64,000 nt of DNA from Azorinus chamasolen (Eukaryota > Mollusca > Bivalvia > Cardiida > Solecurtidae). Under the pieces are notes generated by a model that searched no databases, had not been told where the DNA came from, and saw only the letters and a program-made list of their open reading frames with translations. The number at the start of each line of letters is the position of its first letter. Within the stretch, counting starts at the first letter, position 1. Made by a program: the position numbers and the translations under genes. Location of the stretch: assembly GCA_963576725.1 (NCBI GenBank), contig OY755240.1, positions 35,320,163 to 35,384,162 on the forward strand, in the 5' to 3' direction. Positions 10,389 to 20,363 of this stretch are shown here, one piece after another.

Positions 10389-11846
10389 AAACAAAAGGAC
10401 CATTATGGCCCTGATATCGCCCACCAGCCAATCAGAGGAGAAGATTTTCAAAGTTTTCATTATATATTTCTGTGGAAAACTGGACACCCCTGGGGCGGGG
10501 CCAATTTGGACCTCAGGGACATAATTGAAATAACTTTAGTAGTGAACCTGTACATGATGATATGTGCCAAATATAAAAGCTAAGAACCTTTCAGTTATCA
10601 GAGTAGAAGATTTTCAAAGCTTTAACTAAATGTTTCTATTGAAAACTGGCCACCCCTGGGGCGGGGTCAATTTTGACCCCAGTGCCTTAATTTATATAAA
10701 CTTTGTAGAGGGCCTAAACATGATGATATGTGCCAAATGTGAAAGCTGAGAAAAGAAAAGAAGATTTTCAAAGTGTTCACTATATGTTTCTGTATAAAGA
10801 TGACCACCCTGGGGCGGTGCCAATTTTGACCCCAAGGGCATATTTTATACTACGTTTGTAGAGACCCTGAACATGATGATATGTGCCAAATTTGAAAGCT
10901 GAGAACCTTCCAGTTTCAGAGTAGAAGATTTTCAAAGCTTTAACTAAATGTTTCTATTGAAAACTGGCCACCCCTTGGGCGGGGCCATTTTTTTGCCCAG
11001 TGGTATAATTTATATAACCTTTGTAGAGGGTGGCCTAAACATGATGCTATGAGCCAAATATGAAAGCTGAGAACCTTCCAGTTTCAGAGGAGAAGATTTT
11101 CAAAGTTTTCACTGTATGTTTCTATAGAAAGATGACCACCCCTGGGCGGTGCCAATTTTGACCCAAAGGGCATATTTTATACTACGTTTGTAGAGGCCTG
11201 AACATGATGATATGTGCTAGATTTGAAAGCTGAGAACCTTCCAGTTTCAGAGAAGAATATTTTCATTGTTCTTGTGCCACCTGCCGAGAGGCAGCCTGTC
11301 ACTTAGGGATCACTTTTCCATCGCCTGTCCGTCTGTCCATCCGTCTGTCTGTCGGTCATACTTTTTTTAACTTTATTTTTCAATAAGACTTCTCACAGCA
11401 GGTGGCATATGCGCTCCTCTAAGCACCCTTTTACCTATATGTTTCTATTGAAAACTGGCCATCCCTGGGGCGGGGTCAATTTTGACCCCAGGGACATGAT
11501 TTAAATAATTTTTGTATAGAATCTGAACATGATGCTATGTGCCGAATATGAAAGCTGAGAACCTTCCAGTTTCAGAGGAGAAGATTTTCAAACTTTTCAC
11601 TACATGTTTCTATACAAAACAAGGCACCCTGGGGCGGGGCCAATTTTGACCACAGGGACATTAATTCATATAACTTCCATAGAGGACAATAAATACAGAT
11701 GATGCTACGTGTCAAAGATGAAAGCTGGAAACTTTGTAGACTCAGAGGAGATTTTTAAAGGTTCGAATTGATGACTGACGACGCACGACGGACATCAGGC
11801 GATCACAAATGCTCGTCCTGAGCACTTCGTACTGTGGTGAGCTAAC
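10389..11846 (+). mobile_element. Non-autonomous element with about eight internal 165-bp repeats, nested insertion
   Basis: The left end is related to AAACAAGAGGGCCATGATGG then CCCTGATATCGC, and the right end to GAGCACTTCGTRCTGTGGTG then AGCTAAC. Both ends recur, inverted, in the shorter copy at 62520-62955. Internal units of about 165 bp begin gaagattttcaaag, contain ggccacccctggggcgg and caattttgacccc, and end ccaaatatgaaagctgagaa. Units start near 10440, 10604, 10760, 10923, 11094, 11420 and 11578, with a further partial unit. A CT-rich scrap at 11270-11400 has entered the fifth gap. This repeat type is abundant in bivalves. There is no coding capacity and no clear target duplication. Confidence 0.65.
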
Positions 11847-13064
11847 AGCAGAAATTGAAACAGACCCATAAAACTCACTCGGCTTGAGAGAGAAGAAGCG
11901 AACTGGCAGCAGTGGCAACGAAAAAAAAGAGGAGAAACATTAAGACAGACAATGAGTCAAAGAAGAAGCAAATTTCTGTCACTGTAAAGGAAAACATTAA
12001 CGGCACCGTTGGTGAATTGATGGCTTAATTTGAAGATCATTGTTCACAATACAATGTTTGGTTAACAGTTGTTACAAGTTGTAGTTACTGTTCAGTTACA
12101 ATAAACATATTGTCACGATTTCAGCGTGTAACATTTTCTGTGACATAACACAATTTGTCCATGCTGTAACGTTCGTTCATTTTGATTGCTAAAATGTTTT
12201 TAAAATGTTAGATAACATTTCATGTGTAGTGATTGTAATCATATAGTTTGAATTGCTTCTTTTAAAGACATCTGAACATGTTTGTATACAATAATGAAAC
12301 CCTGTACTGCTTATTTTCCTTCCTGTAGCATAACCGTTCCTTACTGTAATGGTACATTTAAACAGAGAAGGAAAATATTCTTTTGGAACTGACACAGCCA
12401 CTCTTATAAACGTTTTTCATTCTTGTTTGGATGTTAAAATACAGTTAGATATGCTGCCGTTTGTATTTAATAGTTAATAAAAGTTTAATATTAGCAAATA
12501 ATGTTGTTTATTTCCATTATGTAACAATAACCATCCCATCTGTAACAGTGAGTCCATGATGTAACAGGTCACTTCATCGCTGTTTATTTTGTTTTGTCTG
12601 CATATATTTGATTAATTGTAGTTTCAATGAATACCTTTCAGTATATCTAGTATTTTTAATCTAGTAAAGTTGATTTAATTCCATTTAAAAAGAAATAAAA
12701 TAAGTTGTTAGTGCTTCTTTCATTTAGTTAAATATAGTTACAATTTGATCATTTTTACCTAACTGCTTTTTTTCTAAAAGTTACATATTTGCTGTAAAAG
12801 ACTGATGATTTTCTAAATGTTCTTTTTGTGATTCAAAGATAATATTCTTCAGTACAATATTGTTACATCATGGAAATGGTCATTGATGGACCTTAAAGAA
12901 ATGAAAAAAAATCAAACTTTAAGCAAATTTTAAGCCTCATATAATATAAATATGATGAACAGAATGTTAAAATCATTTGAAAATGGATTTTTTATATTTG
13001 TTGAAAAGTTTTGAAATTGCCCTAATATGCTGATGCTTAATGTTGCAAAAATATATTTTGACTC

Positions 13065-13250
13065 ACATACATGCTATATTAGAGAATATAACACATACAT
13101 ACACGCTACATTAGAGAAGATAACACATAGATACATCCTACACTAGACAAGATAACATAGATACATGCAACATCAGAGAAGATAACATATAGATGCATGC
13201 TACATTAGAGAAGATAACATATAGAGGCATGCTACTTTGAGAATATACAA
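13065..13250. repeat. Minisatellite array, 32-33-bp unit, right part
   Basis: The same unit as at 7150-8372 (acacatagatacat..., ctacattagagaagata) resumes directly after the right end of the transposon. Confidence 0.85.
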
Positions 13251-13846
13251 TATCGTCACGTTGTTTTACTCACTGGCCATCCATCAACTTTTCATCATCA
13301 GGATCTAATTGATTTTCTCTATTTCTTAAAATCCCGAAAGAGGTGTAATTTAGATTTATCCTATGGGACACGTCGTTACATGCCAATTCTACTATTTCGT
13401 GCTAAGGTTGAACAACATGTCGCTGAACATTTTGCAAAATCTGTTGACCACTACCACCGTGTCAAGTCCAGCATATTTTCAACCCCGTTATTTTCCTAAA
13501 ACTGTTGAAATCAATAACATATAACTAGTAACAAACAAGTGTTAAGAAATAACTAATAGGTACTAACAGAAAATGAGACATAAGGGCTTCCGTGGATGTG
13601 GATATTTTGTATAAATACATGATCATGGCTATTTTTACTCAACTGAAGGGAGTTTCAGTGGTCTGTAACTGCACTTCGGGACATCGCATGCGTTGTTTGG
13701 CGACGCGGAAAAATCGATTGCAGTATCTTCTTTGGTTATGAGATTGTTGATTTCGTATTTGCTTGGATCTATATAAAATTATATATACATTTTCGTATGT
13801 ATTTAACTATTTATTGACATGTATGGAATGCTTTATACCTTTTCAG
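13251..13846. other. Intron end, no feature seen
   Basis: Unique-looking AT-rich sequence lies between the minisatellite and the terminal sphingomyelinase exon. No open frame or repeat of note was found. Confidence 0.5.
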
Positions 13847-13967
13847 ACACTGGGGTAAATCAGCCCCCAACAACTGTTCAGCATGCACTGGGACTTGTAA
13901 GACAGGATTGCTGTGTGAGCTCAAGACTGGGAGAAACGGCGATCCAGATATATGCAGAGATTTATAA
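13847..13967 (+). CDS. SMPD1-like: Acid sphingomyelinase-like phosphodiesterase, terminal exon with stop
   Basis: The acceptor is ctttttcag-like (tatacctttt then cag at 13844-13846). The first base completes the split AG|A codon from 6669. The exon encodes HWGKSAPNNCSACTGTCKTG, then LLCELKTGRNGDPDICRDL and a TAA at 13965-13967. The CxxCxxxC cluster, then LLCxLKTGR and a final CRDL, is the typical cysteine-rich tail of invertebrate acid sphingomyelinases, where the cysteines pair in disulfides. No frameshift is seen across the three exons, so the gene appears intact here. No canonical AATAAA is obvious in the next 100 bases (an AATAAG lies near 14031). Confidence 0.87.
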
Positions 13968-14061
13968 GATGAACTGTGTATTTTTATGTTATGTGCAATA
14001 GTTTAAATGTGGACTTCGTTTCGACGACAAATAAGCAAAACTAAAAAAGAACAGAATGTTA

Positions 14062-14081
14062 AAGAGAGAGAGTGCGTGTAG

Positions 14082-14112
<31 letters not shown>

Positions 14113-14118
14113 TGTGTG

Positions 14119-14165
<47 letters not shown>

Positions 14166-14545
14166 GAGAGAGAGAGTCAGTCATACACACTAGAGGAAGA
14201 GCAAGAGACACAGAGTAAGGGAAATGCACACACAGAGGGATAGAGAGAGACACATACAGAGGAAGAGAGAGGGACATACACAAACACGCACACATATAGA
14301 GAGATGCATACACAGGGGAAGAGAGAGACACAGACAGAGGAAGAGTGAGAGAGAGAGAGAGAGATAGAGAGAGTTATACACACAAGAGGAAGAGCAAGAG
14401 ACACAGAGTAAGGGGAATGCACACACAGAGGGAGAGAGAGAGAAAGAGAGAGAGATGCGTGGACAGAATAAGAGACAGAGGGAAAATCCCTGAAAACACG
14501 CACACAGAGGAAGAGATCCAGGAGAGAGAGAAAGAAAAATATAAA
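14062..14545. repeat. Compound GT and GA microsatellite
   Basis: A (GT)n tract at about 14081-14120 is followed by (GA)n and interspersed GAGACACA-type units to about 14545. Overlapping open frames on both strands are low-complexity artefacts. Confidence 0.9.
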
Positions 14546-14884
14546 CACGTGTTGAATGATTGCAATCGTTTTATTATTGTATCCCAAAGCAGAAGAATAC
14601 GAGCATTCCTTCCAGATTGAAATATTAGCTGCTATCAGTTGTTGTAGAATGACTTATAATATGTAATTCTGGTGTCAAATATAGCACGTAGTTTATTTTT
14701 CACGGTTTTTATGAACTTCCTCAACAGAAAACACACTGTTGCAGAATACGGGGTCTTCAGATACTGGATTATAGATTACAAATAAGGAACACTTCGTACC
14801 TGTTAAAATGAAATCGAGACATGCTTAATCAAATGAAAAAGAAGTAAAGTCATGAAGTTCAACTTGGTAGTAGAAGATCGACTA
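14546..14884. other. No feature seen
   Basis: AT-rich sequence without repeats or coding frames that I can support. Confidence 0.4.
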
Positions 14885-15109
14885 CAGTTTAACCTCGATA
14901 TTTCAAAATTTTAATAAAGGAGAAAAAATTAAACCCTTTTTGACACGCGGCAACTTAATACAGAAAGGCAGTCATGCAGAAAGCCCTCAGAGGAGCTTTC
15001 AGAGGAGCCTCCTGTTTGACTTTCATCGTGCATTAAGCTGCCACCTGTCTTAAAGCTCGAGAAGGGTACATTAATGTAGTTGAGTATTGGGATAATCAAG
15101 GTTTTGCTG
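14885..15109. mobile_element. Pogo-like MITE
   Basis: The left end CAGTTTAACCTCGATATTTC and the reverse complement of the right end, CAGCAAAACCTTGATTATCC, are imperfect inverted repeats bounded by TA on each side (14883-14884, 15110-15111). Ends of the type CAGTxxAACCTCG with a TA duplication are typical of pogo/Tigger elements. A central hairpin contains gcagaaagccctcagaggag. Confidence 0.6.
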
Positions 15110-15950
15110 TAGTAACAACTGTGCCATATTTAGATAATCAAGCTCATTTCAATATAGGAAATAAAATTTCATCCATCAACAATATTGAATGACAGACCTA
15201 TTTAATGACACGCGTATTTAATGACACGCGTATTTGTCAACAAAAGAACAACAACATTAACAATAACAATCTTTATTAAAACGTACACTGTGAGCATGAT
15301 TCATAATTACGACTAAGTCTCGACTGAACACTAAGATAAACTGATATTAACAATAACATTCTATATTTAAAAAAAAAATGAATGAGAGCTGCATTGGCGC
15401 ACAATTCCGTTTATCAAACGTCTTTTAACAGCAGCCATCTTCACTCAGAACAATAGATCATGATATTTTACAACTGAAAGCATCACTGAACGTACGAACA
15501 CTTCTTTTTCAAAGCAAAAGATTTATAAAAAAAACTGTGTACTTGTTTAAAAGTTTAGAACAAACAACACATACCAACATTCCAAAAGTATATGTATGCC
15601 TTATGTAGACTTAACACTTTCAACGTAGAATACTCAGTGAGGAATAGCCAATCAATATATATACAGCGTCCAGTCAGTAGGAATGGGACAATATATAGCT
15701 TGATATTTGATCAAGGTTTACACTACTGCCCACCCGTAAGAATCAACAACATTCCCCAGTTACTCTATTGCTCTGAATCATATACGTAACCCTTATTTAT
15801 CAGTTGATATGTCAAATGACATATAACACCACGACTTGATAAACATGTATACACCACAACTGTTATGCAAAAAGATAGTTTAACTACATCAAGATTCATG
15901 TAAAAAATAATGACGCCATGAATATTTATTTGCAGACGTATTATAATGGT
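15110..15950. other. No feature seen
   Basis: AT-rich. A short duplication of tttaatgacacgcgtat lies near 15200-15230. No gene is supported. Confidence 0.4.
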
Positions 15951-15953
15951 ATA

Positions 15954-16170
15954 CAGTAAAACCCCGCTAATCCGACCACTTAATAAGCAGTCACTAGCAT
16001 CGTTTCAAGCCGTTTAAAGCAGGTGGTTGCTTAATGCAGAACGAAAGTTATGCAGAAAGCTCCTATATAGGAGCTTTCTGCATAATTTTCGTTCTGCATT
16101 AAGCAACCACCTGCCTCTGCCACCCAGAATTATGCCCATGTTTGGTGGTCGCATTAGATGTGTTTTACTG
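15954..16170. mobile_element. Pogo-like MITE with strong central hairpin
   Basis: The 217-bp element is flanked by TA, with ends CAGTAAAACCCCGCTAAT and an inverse ending gttttactg. The centre (about 16019-16113) is a near-perfect hairpin with arms gcaggtggttgcttaatgca and tgcattaagcaaccacctgc around ctcctatataggag. The host sequence atatttatttgcagac with ataatggtata occurs on both sides (15921-15952 and 16184-16216), so the MITE sits in or beside a short tandem repeat. Confidence 0.75.
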
Positions 16171-16183
16171 TATACGCGTATTG

Positions 16184-16292
16184 GATATTTATTTGCAGAC
16201 TTTTTATAACGGTATATATGTGTATTGGATATAACGGTATATATGTGTATTGGATATAACGGTATATATGTGTATTGGATATTTTGGTATTG
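16184..16292. repeat. Minisatellite, 25-bp unit, about three copies
   Basis: Units read ataacggtatatatgtgtat then tggat. Confidence 0.85.
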
Positions 16293-16330
16293 TTAGATAC
16301 CAACGAGTCCGGTGTAGTATAATTCCATAA

Positions 16331-16398
16331 GCAAAGAGAGCAGACCCTCATCAGATGGTTCCTATAGTATCCGTCTGATCTGGGTATTTTCTTTTCGC
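16331..16398. repeat. Small hairpin element
   Basis: Arms gcaaagagagcagaccctca and gtctgatctgggtattttct / tttcgc belong to the family best seen at 3429-3496, with divergence in the right arm. Confidence 0.65.
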
Positions 16399-16654
16399 AA
16401 ATTTATTGTGAAGTTAACAAGCTCGTGCCCCGATTGACCTTTAACATTGCCACGGGTGGGTGTGAAACAAACATTTGCTAAAACCCTGATAAACAATGCT
16501 TATATCGTTCAATTTACTTATACAATAGACCCCATATGGAAAGTAATCAGTACCAGAATCCATTTATAGCATGCACTGCTAATAATAACATTTTGATATG
16601 AAATAAGAGAAACGGTTGTTGTCCACAAGACGACAAAACGAATAAGCACAGCAA

Positions 16655-16746
16655 TATATTACCATGTGAGTAGTCTAATATATTACCATGTGAGTAGTCT
16701 AATTATTACCATGTGAGTAGTCTAATTATTACCATGTGAGTAGTCT
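16655..16746. repeat. Minisatellite, 22-25-bp unit, four copies
   Basis: Units read attaccatgtgagtagtcta with a variable joint. Confidence 0.85.
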
Positions 16747-16769
16747 AATAAAAGAAACCAGAAGAGCCC

Positions 16770-16980
16770 AGCAAAGCAGGCCACTTTACAATAAACCAGG
16801 TTTTAAACGACCAGTTATTGTTTTACAAAGGTGATTTATTCATGTAGAGATGAAGCAATGCAGAAAACACCTACTGTTTTGCTTTTCGTACTACTTTCAT
16901 TCTGCTTTTAGCTGCCACATATTATGAAGATCTACAATTAAACTCCCCTTTAGTTGTTGCTCAATAGAGGTTTAGTGTAC
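16770..16980. mobile_element. Degenerate pogo-like MITE
   Basis: The core keeps atgcagaaaacacctactgt and cattctgcttttagctgcca, like the hairpin cores of the copies at 14885 and 15954. The right end (aatagaggtttagtgtaca) is a diverged inverse of the usual end. The left boundary is unsure. Confidence 0.4.
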
Positions 16981-16999
16981 ACTCAGGGGTGTATGTTGT

Positions 17000-17540
17000 A
17001 CACACAATTTAGTTATTTGGTCTTAACACTCCTATTCAGTGCCGTGGATATAGGGAAATACTTTGCATGATATTTTGGCTATTGTTGTTGAACGATTCTG
17101 TACAATAGCTTTGAAATGCTTAATGTGGTTATGAATTGAGATTCCGGAAACGAATAAAACAAGTGACGTGGAAAGTAGTACATTGATCTGAAATGTAACA
17201 TTGGCTAGGCTTACAAACTCATAATCCCATGTGTGTTTAACGAATTTAACCCAGAGGCGAGTGAACTCGAGTCAAGTAATATTTATTTAAAGTCAGAAGT
17301 TTATAATAATAATACAAGCTCTGTAGCGTATTCAAACCGACTGCCAAACAAATACATGACAAAGAATGAAACAAATGTACATGTAGAATATTTTTAACAT
17401 CATAACATTAAGCGTACATAAAATATGTAATTAAAAGTAGTATGAGTAAATCATCTACAAATAGAAAATATGTATATAAACTGTGACGAACATATTTGAA
17501 TAGCAAAACTAAGCGATTGTCCCGGCTTCAATCACGACCC
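17000..17540. other. No feature seen
   Basis: AT-rich intergenic-like sequence. No repeat or coding frame is supported. Confidence 0.4.
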
Positions 17541-17541
17541 A

Positions 17542-17937
17542 TTGCAGTCGTCGAATGGTTTTACAGGCAAAACGTGTGCCGTTGTTATTGATCGTATGAC
17601 GACTGTTCAGGGTTTCTCCTATGGCAGCACGGGGAGTTGTAATACACCCACGGGATTTGATTCTGTCTGGCCACAAAACTCGTCAAAAATTGTTAAAATC
17701 ATACGTTGTCCGGTGGGTCTCATGTGGTCACCGCCCAGTGGCCATGCCGGCGTCGGAAATACTCATACACCGCTTCAATTCACAAACAACTGAGGCCGAT
17801 ACACGACTAACGTTCAGTCGCCCTGGTCCTGTTTGCGTCTACCGTATAGTATCTGAACGACCATTGAAAGGTAACCTTGATGATGTCGCCGCACAAGGAC
17901 CCCCACCCGCCAAAAAAACCCAAACAAAACACAACAC
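17542..17937 (+). other. GC-richer block with open frames and a strong splice donor, unrecognised
   Basis: Base composition rises here relative to its surroundings. An open frame from ATG 17621 runs into AACAC|GTAAGTGTAC at 17937, a near-ideal splice donor, and encodes a basic stretch ending PPPAKKTQTKHN. A second donor-like GTAAGTATG lies at 18301. No protein family is recognised, and overlapping frames exist in another phase, so this may be an untranslated exon, a repeat or a true orphan exon. Confidence 0.2.
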
Positions 17938-18059
17938 GTAAGTGTACTATACAATTGACGGGTCTGTTTGTTTGTATCGAAGTAAAGTATTTCAGTCATA
18001 TCGCGACGCCCAGCTAATTACAGGTGGAGAAAAAACCCAGAGTTTGTTCTATGCACGAA

Positions 18060-18240
18060 CAAATTGCATTGTTTCATACACAGAAATAACATCCGGATAG
18101 GACTACAGACCTACCGCAAGCCAACCGGAAGGCTTCCTCACATGGCAAATCCAAATACCAAGACCGGAATTCGAGCCTCAGTGGGAGTTAAGTGGAATAT
18201 TATAACCACTGGAGACCATGGAGGTCCCAGCGGGTATTTC
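18060..18240 (-). mobile_element. tRNA-derived SINE, truncated
   Basis: Read on the - strand, it has an A-box-like TGGTCTCCAGTGGTTATA (about 18218-18201) and a B-box-like GGCTCGAATTCC (18177-18166), 25 bp apart. A body follows with GCCATGTGAGGAAGCC and GGTTGGCTTGCGGTAGG. Molluscan tRNA-derived SINEs carry this order of a tRNA head and a conserved body with ATGTGAGGAAGCC. The 3' tail beyond about 18060 is not distinct. Confidence 0.6.
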
Positions 18241-18249
18241 AGATGACCA

Positions 18250-18775
18250 GGTCAAGGTAAACATAGACATCGCACGGTGCCCGTGCGCAGACCGAATAGT
18301 GTAAGTATGAGGACCGAATGGAGACCGCGCAACGCGCGTGCACCGCAACGAATTGCGATTTAAACGTTTGTACTAGTTCTGAAGCAGTCGTGGTCATGAG
18401 GAAAAATCACTGTGCGTTATATGCATTATAAGTGACTAAAGACCGACGGTAGTGCGACCACAGCCCGCCCGTGACTGCCGCATCGTATTGCTTCATGTTC
18501 CTGTAAATGCAGTACAGTAAATGTGAGATTCTTTATTACGAACTATCCCTTATCCTTTTGTTATATCTGCTCAACTTATGATCTGTTGCACACATTTCAG
18601 ATGTGTTAATGCATTTAATTGAATAAAGTCTCAAACAGTTTAGATCGTAATGAGAAGTGTGTGCCTCACCTGGACCAGGACTGCATTTTAATAACAGCCA
18701 GAACACGCGTATCATGAATATGGTTAATATGTTTATCATAACAACATGATTAAATGTAAATTTTTCATTTAAGTA
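18250..18775. other. CpG-containing then AT-rich spacer, no gene seen
   Basis: 18270-18360 is rich in CG dinucleotides (cgcgcaacgcgcgtg) and carries a donor-like GTAAGTATG at 18301. The rest is AT-rich. Confidence 0.35.
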
Positions 18776-18935
18776 ATGTGTATCCACGAGAGAATATTAA
18801 ATATAAGTTCTTCATATGCGGGTCCACGAGAGAAGATTAGATATAAGTTCTTCATATGTGTACACAACGTACTGTGTATCCAAGTGAGAAGATTAAATAT
18901 ATGTTCTTCATATGTGTATACACGTGAGACGTTTC
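18776..18935. repeat. Minisatellite, about 45 bp, four diverged units
   Basis: Units contain atccacgagagaatattaaa and ataagttcttcatatg. Confidence 0.75.
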
Positions 18936-19528
18936 AGTACAAGTCACATTACCAACTACATGTACATGTAAATAGTTTAGCGCTGAGTTGCCAACTAAAG
19001 TTTACACAGACATCGAATGTTAGTGCCGCATAGGAAAGTGACCCCTACCTATTCGTCAGGAAGGTAGTAAAGTGCTATTATACCCCACTGTTATTTTTTA
19101 TATTAAATTCCCATAGACAAGTATGAGCCATTTTTGCAATCGATTTGTTGTACTACTTTGACGAATACCTCATTGACATTAGCATGTCAGCCGGCCACCC
19201 GCGAAGTCATATTTTGATACGTGACTATTGACATTAGCATATCAGACGGTCACAAGGTGAGAATTTGATTCTATACTGGCTCGTCAGTGGGTCATGAAGC
19301 CATGCTAGAGTTATAATTTTGTCTTCCTTACGAACAAACCGAAATATAATATTAGAAAAAATCATATTGCCTTATTGAAGGTAATACAGTTTCGGGAATT
19401 AACACTTTCTAGTGCACAAAGACTGTTTCTGCGACATTACCATTTAATGTGGAGTTTCTTTAGTGATCTACTATCGTTTATCAGATAACACAAAGAATGA
19501 AACGGAATGAATGAATATCTCCGTCTCT
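18936..19528. other. No gene seen
   Basis: Mixed sequence with a weak duplication of ttgacattagcatatcag near 19175 and 19230. Nothing else is supported. Confidence 0.35.
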
Positions 19529-19618
19529 GTATGATTATGTGACTCTAAGCGTACGCTTACTACCAACACTTTTGTATGATTATGTGACTCTAAGCGTACG
19601 CTTACTACCAACACTTTT
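19529..19618. repeat. 45-bp perfect tandem duplication
   Basis: Two identical copies each contain the 14-bp palindrome taagcgtacgctta. Confidence 0.9.
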
Positions 19619-19619
19619 G

Positions 19620-20363
19620 TTGTTTGGTATACCAATGATCGGTAAATTTCGGGATTTGCATCAAAATCAGTGTAGGTTCAATTCATGAATTTATCGAGAA
19701 CATAAAATGTTTCGAAAACTATCTGTAACCCAGGATATTTAGAAATTGTCCTAGTACACTGGGTTTGTATAATAAAATAAATATTAATTATCACTGTGTG
19801 CGTCAGTGATATTATGAACCCGCTAAACAATGACAAGGACAGAGTTCGCCTTGTGCAACAGTCTGTATCTTGGGTTGACAATATGAATGAAATATTTATG
19901 TAATGTCATTCTTTAAAGCCAGAATAATAGCCGCTACCTTAAAAAGGTATTGTAATTCAAGGTTCAAATATGAGCACATGAGGATCAAATCACGCTACTC
20001 AGTGAGACTTACCTAGAGACAGAATGAAACGTTCTTTATACCCCTAGCGTTTCTACCTGTCCCTCGTGCGTTTCTGAAGAACACGTCTTTTGAAATCTAC
20101 CTTTAATGTGATATATGCTTTAATTGAATGTCTATTATAACGACATTGCAAATATGGACACAACCGAAATTACACCAGTCCTGTTATTTGCAAATGCATT
20201 GGATCATAATATAAGGCAATTAATGAATATTAGTTTCACTTCAGTCCAAACTGTTTGATATTGAGAATACATTAATTCAGGAGAGCCACTGTATCTATGC
20301 ATCTTCCAAAGCATTAAATAAAGTTTGAAGAATTGAACTAAGCGTATTTATGTGAGCAGCTCC
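19620..20363. other. Downstream flank of the orphan gene, no feature seen
   Basis: AT-rich. No clear - strand AATAAA was found just downstream of the stop at 20364. Confidence 0.35.

Larger units (their letters stand above)
9097..12875. repeat. Dispersed 14-bp motif GTTACATCAxGGAA, both strands
   Basis: Copies on the + strand lie at 9135, 9156 (weaker), 9317, 9513, 9534, 9693 (GTTTC), 9714 (GTTATGG) and 12862. Copies on the - strand lie at 9097-9109, 9111-9124, 12158-12170, 12512-12525 and 12553-12565. All are inside the TIR transposon and outside its nested insertion. Such subterminal clusters are what transposase-binding sites look like in several DNA transposon families; that role is inferred. 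Confidence 0.6.
8373..13064. mobile_element. TIR DNA transposon, 4.7 kb with a nested insertion, family unknown
   Basis: A perfect 20-bp terminal inverted repeat, GAGTCAAAATATATTTTTGC, lies at 8373-8392 and inverted at 13045-13064. ACATACAT occurs immediately outside both ends (8365-8372 and 13065-13072), an apparent 8-bp target duplication, though the host array is itself rich in this word. The element splits a minisatellite that resumes beyond it. Inside are an exon-like ATG with a good donor (8851-8915), a dead lysine/arginine-rich ORF (10024-10340), a 1.46-kb repeat-rich element inserted at about 10389-11846, and at least a dozen copies of a GTTACATCAxGGAA motif. Without the insertion it would be about 3.2 kb. 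An 8-bp duplication fits hAT, P or similar superfamilies, but the ends match none that I recognise. Confidence 0.75.

Noticed and set aside
17542..17941. Retrotransposon Gag or integrase reading for the GC-rich patch
   Set aside because: No zinc knuckle, DDE or HHCC motif is present in any frame.
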